From a virus: a DNA stretch of 38,419 nucleotides. A program made the position numbers and the translations under genes. The DNA is taken from the IMG/VR virus record IMGVR_UViG_3300025684_000031, positions 1 to 38,419 of that record. One strand, given 5' to 3'. The notes under the pieces were generated by a model, which saw nothing but the letters and a program-made list of their open reading frames with translations, searched no databases and was not told the origin of the DNA. Position 1 is the first letter of the stretch. Each line of letters opens with the position of its first letter. This document shows positions 1 to 6,285 of the stretch, piece by piece.

Positions 1-267
1 TAGGCAACGATTGTCATTTTTAAATTCTAAAACACTGTGAGTTTTTGCTCCATTGTAATATTGCTTTTTAGTTGACGCTGTTGGTATTTCATTAATGATA
101 ATTTTATCAAACCAATCTTTATATCTGTCACCAATACTTTCTTTATCAGTTACAATACTAACTGGCAAGTTAAGATATTCTTTTGCTCTACCAGCAAGAA
201 ATGCCGCTTGTTTTACGTAATCTATTTCAGCATTATTGTGTGCAAAAACAAGAATACCTTTAGTCAT
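1..267 (-). CDS. Putative glycosyltransferase-like protein, N-terminal 89 residues (cut by window edge)
   Basis: An open frame of 89 codons runs from ATG at 267 to the left edge without a stop; it begins MTKGILVFAHNNAEIDYVKQ. A hydrophobic strand (GILVFAHNN), then a helix, then PVSIVTDKES and a second strand (FDKIIINEIP) resemble the Rossmann-like start of GT-A nucleotide-sugar transferases. The closing stretch, with YYNGAKTH and KNDNR, resembles marine T4-like phage proteins that continue into a DxD-type motif, but that part is outside the window. The start overlaps the stop of the upstream 115-aa gene by 8 bases (ATGACTAA), which implies translational coupling and a shared sigma70 promoter at 634-662. 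If it is a transferase, its substrate is unknown; DNA, virion or host-surface glycosylation are all possible. The family call is from remembered similarity only. Confidence 0.5.
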   Translation of the reverse strand, partial: MTKGILVFAHNNAEIDYVKQAAFLAGRAKEYLNLPVSIVTDKESIGDRYKDWFDKIIINEIPTASTKKQYYNGAKTHSVLEFKNDNRCL

Positions 268-607
268 TAAATATGCCTGCAACTGAACGTTGTTTTTTTA
301 ATTTGTTATATTCATTGAAGTATTTGTTAGATGCTGTTGCATATGTGTTTACTAGATTTTTTGTAAACACAGGTAAATCTTCTATTAAAGAAGGAAGTCC
401 ATTATCGTCTATTAGAACAATTTGATCTTGCTCTAATGATATTAAACTTTGACAAAAACTAATTAGTTCTTTACTGGATGTAAATTGGCACCCATTTTCG
501 TAATGAATTAGTCCAGCATCATATTGCTGTTGTAGTATCTTTTTTTGCTGATTAATTGTGTCAAGCATATTACTTGCTTCAAGTGCTTTTGCTAGTTTTT
601 CGTCCAT
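260..607 (-). CDS. Conserved hypothetical protein of marine T4-like phages (115 aa)
   Basis: A small acidic protein of unknown function. The N-terminal 30 residues (MDEKLAKALEASNMLDTINQ onward) are helical and probably coiled-coil. The centre holds a short beta segment (IVLIDDNGLP) and the end is a lysine-rich helix (YNKLKKQRSV). No signal peptide, membrane segment or catalytic motif is visible. Proteins with this helix-DDNG-helix layout are familiar from T4-like cyanophages, where they are also unassigned. The start ATG follows a GGAG ribosome site nine bases upstream. It is the first gene behind the consensus sigma70 promoter at 634-662 and overlaps the putative transferase by eight bases, so the two are probably made together. 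It is unlikely to be a late virion gene, because it has a host-type promoter and no late promoter. Confidence 0.8.
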   Translation of the reverse strand: MDEKLAKALEASNMLDTINQQKKILQQQYDAGLIHYENGCQFTSSKELISFCQSLISLEQDQIVLIDDNGLPSLIEDLPVFTKNLVNTYATASNKYFNEYNKLKKQRSVAGIFND

Positions 608-622
608 ACAACATCTCCAAAG

Positions 623-640
623 GTATAATAGTAATTATAC
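623..640. repeat. Perfect 7-bp inverted repeat over the -10 and start site
   Basis: GTATAAT at 623-629 and ATTATAC at 634-640 form a perfect inverted repeat around a four-base centre. It covers the -10 element and the expected transcription start of the promoter at 634-662. It could be an operator or a leader hairpin, but because each arm contains a TATAAT, the symmetry could also be a by-product of the -10 sequence in AT-rich DNA. Confidence 0.4.
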
Positions 641-662
641 ACTCGTATAGGTCAAATGTCAA
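634..662 (-). promoter_or_regulatory. Consensus sigma70-type promoter for the 115-aa gene
   Basis: On the minus strand the -35 element TTGACA (662-657) and the -10 element TATAAT (639-634) are separated by exactly 17 bases, a perfect match to the bacterial housekeeping consensus. The expected start of transcription is near 627, giving a leader of about 20 bases that carries a GGAG ribosome site. It lies just after the stop of the last structural gene, so it starts a separate, host-polymerase-driven unit. Confidence 0.85.
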
Positions 663-674
663 GAAAAAGATAAG

Positions 675-1853
675 TTATTCTAATGTTGTAATTGTAGTAG
701 CTGTTGGGGAAGGTATTCCTAGAACTGAATCAACACGTTCACTAACTGTACTTGTGATGTCATTAGTAACATATTCGTCTACACTACTGAACAGCCCGCC
801 TGATGCAAAATCATTATCTTGTAATTCTATTCTAAATCTTAACGCACTAGCCGTTGATGCATTGCCAGCGGCAGATTCCCAAGCCTCGATTTGATATTTA
901 ATATCAGCGTATATTCCAGATCCATTTTTAGTAAAAAGTGTAACACGATTAGCAGAACTAGTTAAATTCCAATCTGCATAATAGTTTCCTATTGTAGGAC
1001 TGCCAGTACCTGGTGATGATCCATTTGCTACTGTAGAATTTTTACCAAATGTAATTGTTCCCATAGTGTCTAATATAGAACGCCAAAAATCGTTTTTAGA
1101 ATTAGCAACAACTCCACCTGCTAAACTAGCATCAAATTTAAGTTCGCCGCCTGCATTAAAAAAGTATCTTCTTTCGTTAGCGTTTAGCCAAGTAATTTCA
1201 ACTTCATGAGTAATTTTAGCTCCAGGGGCTGCTGGATCATCTCCGCCCCAGTTAGAAGTTCTTGTGCTAGTAGATTTTGCTGTAGTTGAAAAGTTATCAG
1301 GATCGTGTACATTTATATTTGCAACTATTTCATCAGCTGCTGATTCAAAATCTAAATAACCTCCGCCGAGGTCTTCTTCTGCGTTTACACTAGTAGGTGA
1401 AATTCTAGCTGTACCTGTTCCGGTGCCTGGACCTGATGCTGTAAATTTTATGCCTGCTTCGTTAGCAGAAGCACCTATTGATGTAAAATTACTATCGCCA
1501 GTGTCAATAATCACATACTCTATTGATGCAACAAGTGCAAAAATAGCGATTGGAGTTTCGTTACCTGTATCAGCGGCAGCTGCACCAACATCGTCACCTT
1601 CAATAATTGATTCAAGACCATCTGCGTTGGTCCATGTTACTGGGTTTGCTTGGTGTTTTCTTGCTTTGAATAAATCAGTGTACAAATCTGCCATGTCTTG
1701 TGCAGCAATAATATCGCCTGATGATTTTGCAGAACTTGTTAATGCACGGCCATAACCGTTTTGGGCGCCATCTCCGACACCTAAAACATCTTGTATTTTA
1801 CCTTGGATTGTATTATAATTTGCCGCGGTAACATTTGTTCCAATTACAGCCAT
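675..1853 (-). CDS. Virion structural protein, paralogue with inserted module (392 aa)
   Basis: This protein shares its plan with the neighbouring 337-aa gene: an N-terminal helix ending in VLGVGDGAQNGYGR, a WTNADGL/WSNADGL segment, a W-L-N-A-(N/D)-E-R-R-Y-F-F core, an MGT-(I/V)-(T/R)-F segment, IGNYY, and a C-terminal EAWE(S)A...LRF segment ending in a short D-rich strand. Residues about 101-152 are an extra Gly/Thr-rich module absent from the paralogue, with the pattern Y-V-I...DSNFTSIGASANEAG..FTASG.GTGTGTA, which recurs in many marine phage structural proteins. It is beta-rich and lacks a signal peptide or catalytic motif. It is probably a late virion component at the baseplate or fibre periphery; its exact role is unknown. 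It is the last gene of the structural block. ATG follows AGAGGAAA. Confidence 0.8.
   Translation of the reverse strand: MAVIGTNVTAANYNTIQGKIQDVLGVGDGAQNGYGRALTSSAKSSGDIIAAQDMADLYTDLFKARKHQANPVTWTNADGLESIIEGDDVGAAAADTGNETPIAIFALVASIEYVIIDTGDSNFTSIGASANEAGIKFTASGPGTGTGTARISPTSVNAEEDLGGGYLDFESAADEIVANINVHDPDNFSTTAKSTSTRTSNWGGDDPAAPGAKITHEVEITWLNANERRYFFNAGGELKFDASLAGGVVANSKNDFWRSILDTMGTITFGKNSTVANGSSPGTGSPTIGNYYADWNLTSSANRVTLFTKNGSGIYADIKYQIEAWESAAGNASTASALRFRIELQDNDFASGGLFSSVDEYVTNDITSTVSERVDSVLGIPSPTATTITTLE
1400..1553 (-). other. Inserted Gly/Thr-rich module within the 392-aa virion protein
   Basis: This segment encodes roughly residues 101-152 of the 392-aa protein and has no counterpart in the 337-aa paralogue. 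It contains FTSIGASANEAG and the low-complexity end GPGTGTGTA. Its edges are set by where paralogue alignment by eye is lost and regained, so they are approximate. Confidence 0.6.
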
Positions 1854-1876
1854 TCGTGTTTCCTCTTAATGTACTG

Positions 1877-1884
1877 TACTTATA
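1877..1884 (-). promoter_or_regulatory. Possible late promoter (TATAAGTA) before the 392-aa gene
   Basis: The minus strand reads TATAAGTA, one mismatch from the T4-type late promoter TATAAATA, 24 bases before the start codon at 1853 and overlapping the stop of the preceding gene. The position is as expected for a late promoter; the mismatch in the conserved AAATA part weakens the call. Confidence 0.4.
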
Positions 1885-2893
1885 GATTTGAATTAACTGT
1901 TAACGCCGGTTTAGGTATTGCTAACGCTCCACTAGCATAAACAAATGAAACTGTGCTTTCAGTTACACCAGTAACGTCTTCATCTTCTGGACCTGACGAA
2001 CTGGCTCCGCCTGCATCGTCGCCTATATCATTATCTATGAGTACAATATTAAATCTTAAACTATTAGATGCTGTTTCCCAAGCATCAATATAATATTCAT
2101 TTTCAGCATACAGCCCAGCACCGCCTTTTGTAAAAATTCTTACTGGATTTGCAGAACTTGAACTTGACCAATCATAATAGTTGCCAATTGCTGTACCTGT
2201 ACCCGGATTAGTACCATCTGATGCTGTTATGCCTTTGCTAAATCTTACAGTACCCATTGTACCTAACATTGTTTGCCATATTTCGTCTTTAGTAGCAGGA
2301 GGTGTTGTTGTAACATCTCCAGGTACACTTGTTCCGCCTGTTAGGTTAGCATCAAATTTAATTGTTCCGCCAGTATTAAAAAAGTATCGTCTTTCATCAG
2401 CATTTAGCCAAGTAACTGTTACAGTATGATTAATACTGCCGTTCCAACTTGACTGTCTTGTGTTTGTATCTTCTATAGTTGTACTAAACTGTGATGCATC
2501 AAATACATCTTTATCAGTTAAAATATCTTGTGCCGCAGCTTCAAAGTCTGCAAACCCTTCTGCTTGGTCTGCTGTTGCATCTGCACTTGTACCACCTGGG
2601 CCAACATCTGCCGCATACACACCAACTAGTTCGCCTATTGACGGAACTGCAAGTCCATCTGCATTTGACCATGTTGGGGGATTGCCTGTTTGATGTGTTC
2701 TTGTTTTAACTAAATCGTTAAACAATGTTTGCATATCAGCAGCAAATATTACATCATTATCAGCTTTGGAAACACTCTCAAGTGTTCTACCGTATCCGTT
2801 TTGGGCGCCGTCGCCAACTCCTAATACATTGTTTATAGAACTTCTAATTGCATTGTATACGGACGAGTTAACTAAGTCTGTTACAGCCGGCAT
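1880..2893 (-). CDS. Virion structural protein, paralogue (337 aa)
   Basis: This is the shorter member of a tandem paralogous pair with the 392-aa gene downstream. It has the same N-terminal VLGVGDGAQNGYGR block (about residues 24-37), a WSNADGL segment, the WLNADERRYFFN core, IGNYYDW, and the C-terminal EAWETASNSLRFN strand. The pair has diverged considerably outside these blocks, so the duplication is not recent. Composition is Gly, Thr, Asn and Asp rich with low Cys, as in beta-structured virion proteins; no enzyme motif or membrane segment is visible. It starts ten bases after the fibre gene stop, so it is co-transcribed with the fibre genes. It probably sits at the tail or baseplate periphery; function is inferred from context only. 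Confidence 0.8.
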   Translation of the reverse strand: MPAVTDLVNSSVYNAIRSSINNVLGVGDGAQNGYGRTLESVSKADNDVIFAADMQTLFNDLVKTRTHQTGNPPTWSNADGLAVPSIGELVGVYAADVGPGGTSADATADQAEGFADFEAAAQDILTDKDVFDASQFSTTIEDTNTRQSSWNGSINHTVTVTWLNADERRYFFNTGGTIKFDANLTGGTSVPGDVTTTPPATKDEIWQTMLGTMGTVRFSKGITASDGTNPGTGTAIGNYYDWSSSSSANPVRIFTKGGAGLYAENEYYIDAWETASNSLRFNIVLIDNDIGDDAGGASSSGPEDEDVTGVTESTVSFVYASGALAIPKPALTVNSNL

Positions 2894-2903
2894 GTGTTTT
2901 CTC

Positions 2904-4403
2904 CTAAAGTTTTAATATGCACTCTACTAATTTTTCTTCTTCGTTTAAGTTGCTTTCAAGTGCTATGCCAACTAAAGGATTACCTGTGAATTTTGTACTT
3001 GCACAACCTTCAGCGTCTACATAAACTTTATTGCCTTTACGTATTTCGCCTATACATCTTACAGGAACACGACCTTCAAGTGCTATTGCTTGTCCGTCTG
3101 CTTCTGCATTCATTAAGTATGCTGGTTTTTCAGATATAACACCTACTGGATAACTATCTAGCAAACACGGTGCAATTTCATATTCACCTGCTGTGCTTAC
3201 ATACATAACTGTTCCTACAGGATGATCTTTTTCTACTGTGTATTTTTCTGCCAAGTCAGCAAATTGTGCTTGTGTTGCTGTACCTTGGAAAATATCTGCA
3301 ACTAGTTTTGTATTTGCACCGTCTTGCTGTCTTACAGCAATAGTGCCGCCTACGTTAGATTCTGTAGCATACGTATAAGAGCTACCTGAATTACCAAGTC
3401 TTAATTGGTTTGCATTATCTGCTGTGCCTTTAAATGCTGTAGCATGTACTTCGTCCCAAACGTTTCCACTGTCACCTAATGTTAAATCAGTTGATGCAAC
3501 ACCAGGCATTATGCCGCCTGCTGTAATTGCAACAGAATGTGTAAGTGTACCTGTAGAAGGTGCTTTTAATTCAAAGTCAATTTGGTTTGCATTTGCACTT
3601 GTATTTTTAATTAATCCAGTTTGATTATCTGGACGCATTGTAAAGTAAAAATTACTATGTGTAACTAATCCTGCACTAAGGTCTAACTGTGAAGCAAAGC
3701 TCGGTGAACCGCCTTGTACAAAATCACCTGAACTAAGGCCGCCCAATTTATCAGCGTTTGTTGCTGTACCGTGGAATCTTACTGCTGTACTTGTTACACC
3801 TGAAGCTGGCGTGTCTCTTAATGTAACACCTTGTTTAATATCACTGAAGCCGGTTATTTCGTTGTCTGCACCTGAGCCTAGCGTAAATGCTACTGGTGAT
3901 ATAACAAACTCTACAGAATCATTTACTGTTGCTGTAATAATACTTCTTGAAACGCCTGTTGGGCTTGTATTATCAAGTACAGTACGACTAATCATTGCTG
4001 TTTGGCCTTCGCCTGCGTCTTGTGGTCCAATTAGGACAAAATTTGAACCATTGTAAACATAAAGTTGTTCGTTTGCACTATCCCACCAAAAATCACCTTC
4101 TGCTAATCCTGCTGGTTGAGCTCCGGAAACTTCTGCACCGCCTACTGTTCGCCAGTTTTGGTTGCCATCTCTAAACTTTATTCTATCCGAACCGCTGTCA
4201 AACCAAAGTTGACCGCTTACTGGTTTAGGTGGCTGGTTAGCACCTGCAAAGTTTTCTAGCAAGAATAAGAAATTTTCGTTATGTATTTCTCCATATCCTG
4301 CATAATTTTTACCTACAAATTTAATATCTGTAGTTTCGTCAAGAGTACCGTCCTCTACTGTTGTTAAAGGGCTCTTATTAAATCTATCTATTTGATACGC
4401 CAT
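2904..4403 (-). CDS. Tail fibre-like protein A with C-terminal trimerisation/autoproteolysis-like domain (499 aa)
   Basis: Residues 1-130 form the N-terminal module shared with the next two upstream genes: YAGYGEIHNENF, LENFA followed by PPKPVSGQLWFD, then GDFWWDSANEQLYVYNG and LIGP. The middle contains fibre repeats, including LGDSGNVWDEVHATAFKGTA. From about residue 381 (ADLAEKYTVEKD) the C-terminus has DSYPVGVISEKPAYLMN, then a GRVPVRCIGEI strand and KGNKVYV, a plan resembling the G2-peptidase-like or intramolecular chaperone-like C-termini of phage fibres. The shared N-terminus presumably attaches the fibre to the baseplate, and the C-terminal part differs in each paralogue. A TATAAATA late promoter lies 37 bases upstream. 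Whether the C-terminus is cleaved cannot be told from sequence. Confidence 0.8.
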   Translation of the reverse strand: MAYQIDRFNKSPLTTVEDGTLDETTDIKFVGKNYAGYGEIHNENFLFLLENFAGANQPPKPVSGQLWFDSGSDRIKFRDGNQNWRTVGGAEVSGAQPAGLAEGDFWWDSANEQLYVYNGSNFVLIGPQDAGEGQTAMISRTVLDNTSPTGVSRSIITATVNDSVEFVISPVAFTLGSGADNEITGFSDIKQGVTLRDTPASGVTSTAVRFHGTATNADKLGGLSSGDFVQGGSPSFASQLDLSAGLVTHSNFYFTMRPDNQTGLIKNTSANANQIDFELKAPSTGTLTHSVAITAGGIMPGVASTDLTLGDSGNVWDEVHATAFKGTADNANQLRLGNSGSSYTYATESNVGGTIAVRQQDGANTKLVADIFQGTATQAQFADLAEKYTVEKDHPVGTVMYVSTAGEYEIAPCLLDSYPVGVISEKPAYLMNAEADGQAIALEGRVPVRCIGEIRKGNKVYVDAEGCASTKFTGNPLVGIALESNLNEEEKLVECILKL

Positions 4404-4439
4404 TTTTTTTGTCCTATATAATCCTGTGTTTACACGTTG

Positions 4440-4447
4440 TATTTATA
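4440..4447 (-). promoter_or_regulatory. T4-type late promoter (TATAAATA)
   Basis: The minus strand reads TATAAATA, an exact match to the T4 late promoter recognised by gp55-bearing polymerase. It sits in the 44-base gap between fibre genes, touching the upstream stop codon, and is expected to start transcripts near 4433, about 30 bases before the start codon at 4403. No sigma70 -35 element accompanies it. Confidence 0.75.
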
Positions 4448-6277
4448 CTAATTTGCAGTCCATGCCCCATTAGTAATTATGAAGTTTCTTGTCCCTCTTG
4501 TAACGCTTAACGTAAATGTAGGAGTTAAAGAGTTAGGTAAACTTATGCCCTGTATTACACTTACTACGCCGCCTGCAGCTGCATTAACATTCACTTCAGT
4601 GATTGTAGTAGGTGTTGCAATATCAATTGGGTCTGTTGCTTGACCTGCATAAGACGTTGTAGCAATTCTTGCTTCTTTGCCATTAGCAAACGTTGTTGCA
4701 GGGTACAAACTTTGTAATATTGCAATAATTCCATCGTTAACACTAAGCATGCCTGTAATATCTAGTGACATTACTATTGGTTCTACTTGTACAGTTTGAT
4801 CAACATATACTTTATTAGCGCCATCGCCATCTGCTGTTGGGGTTAACAAGTTTGTAATTTTGTTACTGTTTAGATCAACATCGCCGCCTACGTTAATTGA
4901 TAAGCCTGATCCTGCGCCTGGTCTTGTAATTACACCTGCATTAGATATATTTACACTTGCTGTGCCGCCTGTACCTATATTAAGTGTTTCAAGTACACCA
5001 AGATTTCTTAGGCTACTGTTAATTACGCCAGTGCCAATTGTAGTTGCTGATAATACATCAGTACTATTAACTTTAAAACTTTTTCCACTTGCTAGATCTA
5101 AGTGTTCGCTACTTGTCCATGAACTTGTTAAATTTAACCATTGGAATGTTTTATCAGTAGTGCCTTTTAATGTAATGCCACCTTGGTCACATGTTAAGTT
5201 TGTAGGACTATCTACTACAGCTAATTCAATATTTTTATCTGCTATTTGTAGTGTTTCTGCTTCAGTTACAAAACTGTCACCTTCTACTGTTAAATTACCA
5301 GTAATACGTACATCGCCTGTAACATCTAAATTATAAGCGGGGTTTGAATTAAATAATCCTATACGTTTTGTTGTGGGCTTAATTATTAACGCACTTGTTT
5401 GGTCAAGTACATCATTAGCACCACGTACAAGAATATTAAAATCATCACCTGCTCTAGTATTTCTAATAGTAAAGCCGTTATCCATAAACAATCTAGTATC
5501 GTCATTTGGCCCAATTGAAAGACCTGCACTAACTCTAACGTCTAATCTACCTTGTAATACCTGATTGGAATTATTTTTCATTAATTCAGATTCTTTAACT
5601 ATTCCGCCAGTTTCTGAATTAATTAAGTTTTCCGCAAATTCAGCAACACCTCTATATTTAAAATCGACTGTATCTATTAAATTTACACCTTTAAAAATAG
5701 TTCCTGTTGCATTAGTTGCTGTAACTAATCCTGATACTAAATTGTTAGGAATAGGGTTTGGAGTAAATGTTTCGCCTGATATAACAGCATGTAATATTTC
5801 GTTTGTAAATAATTTTAATACTGTTTTTGAATTTAGATCAGTATCAAAAATTGTATCTGTTATAACTCCACTTTTTCCTTGCAATCTGCTAAATGCTGGA
5901 CCAATTAATGTCCATGATGTGCCATCATACAAGTAAAATTGTTTTTCAGCTGTACTAAACCATGTGTCGCCTGGTACTGGTCCTGAAGGAAAAGTTTCAC
6001 TAATAAAACTACCAGCTGCTGATTGGAAGTCTGTGCCGTCAAATACTTTTAATTTGTTTTCGCTTGTGTCATACCAAAGTTGTCCTTTTAATGGTGTAAC
6101 AGGACTATTTGGATTAGCAAAGTTTTCTAACATCTTTATAAAGTTTTCATTTATAAATTCGCCGTATCCAGAATAGTTTCTACCTACTAGACTTATGTCA
6201 GTAGTATTAGTGTCCAGTATCCCATCTACAAGTTCTGTAAGTAGTGTTCCATCTGTTTTGTTTAAATTATAACTCAT
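4448..6277 (-). CDS. Tail fibre-like protein B (609 aa)
   Basis: The N-terminal 130 residues repeat the module shared with proteins A and C: NYSGYGEFINENF, MLENFA, P-V-T-P-L-K-G-Q-L-W-Y-D, LKVFDG, GDTWFSTAEKQFYLYDG and LIGP. Around residue 310 it has NPAYNLDVTGDVRITGNLTV, and further on the ADKNIELAV, GGITLKGTTDKTFQW and SSEHLDLASGKSFKV segments that are widespread in marine phage fibres. Near residue 490, NKITNLLTPTADGDGANKVY is a common fibre repeat. The last 100 residues (from MSLDITGML) are unlike those of A and C and lack a collar or peptidase-like domain. It is probably a homotrimeric fibre or adhesin; the unique C-terminus may be the receptor-facing end. It starts eight bases after the stop of gene C. 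Confidence 0.8.
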   Translation of the reverse strand: MSYNLNKTDGTLLTELVDGILDTNTTDISLVGRNYSGYGEFINENFIKMLENFANPNSPVTPLKGQLWYDTSENKLKVFDGTDFQSAAGSFISETFPSGPVPGDTWFSTAEKQFYLYDGTSWTLIGPAFSRLQGKSGVITDTIFDTDLNSKTVLKLFTNEILHAVISGETFTPNPIPNNLVSGLVTATNATGTIFKGVNLIDTVDFKYRGVAEFAENLINSETGGIVKESELMKNNSNQVLQGRLDVRVSAGLSIGPNDDTRLFMDNGFTIRNTRAGDDFNILVRGANDVLDQTSALIIKPTTKRIGLFNSNPAYNLDVTGDVRITGNLTVEGDSFVTEAETLQIADKNIELAVVDSPTNLTCDQGGITLKGTTDKTFQWLNLTSSWTSSEHLDLASGKSFKVNSTDVLSATTIGTGVINSSLRNLGVLETLNIGTGGTASVNISNAGVITRPGAGSGLSINVGGDVDLNSNKITNLLTPTADGDGANKVYVDQTVQVEPIVMSLDITGMLSVNDGIIAILQSLYPATTFANGKEARIATTSYAGQATDPIDIATPTTITEVNVNAAAGGVVSVIQGISLPNSLTPTFTLSVTRGTRNFIITNGAWTAN

Positions 6278-6285
6278 ATCGTTTC

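Noticed and set aside
634-653. TTGACC as the -35 for the promoter near 634
   Set aside because: It is only 10 bases from TATAAT; the neighbouring TTGACA at 657-662 gives the proper 17-base spacing.
640-675. Terminator after the last structural gene
   Set aside because: An AGAATAA/TTATCT pairing followed by Ts exists, but it is mismatched with a two-base loop; too weak to call.
4860-5336. 158-codon open frame on the plus strand opposite fibre gene B
   Set aside because: Antisense to conserved fibre motifs, low-complexity hydrophobic translation, no ribosome site; a shadow frame.
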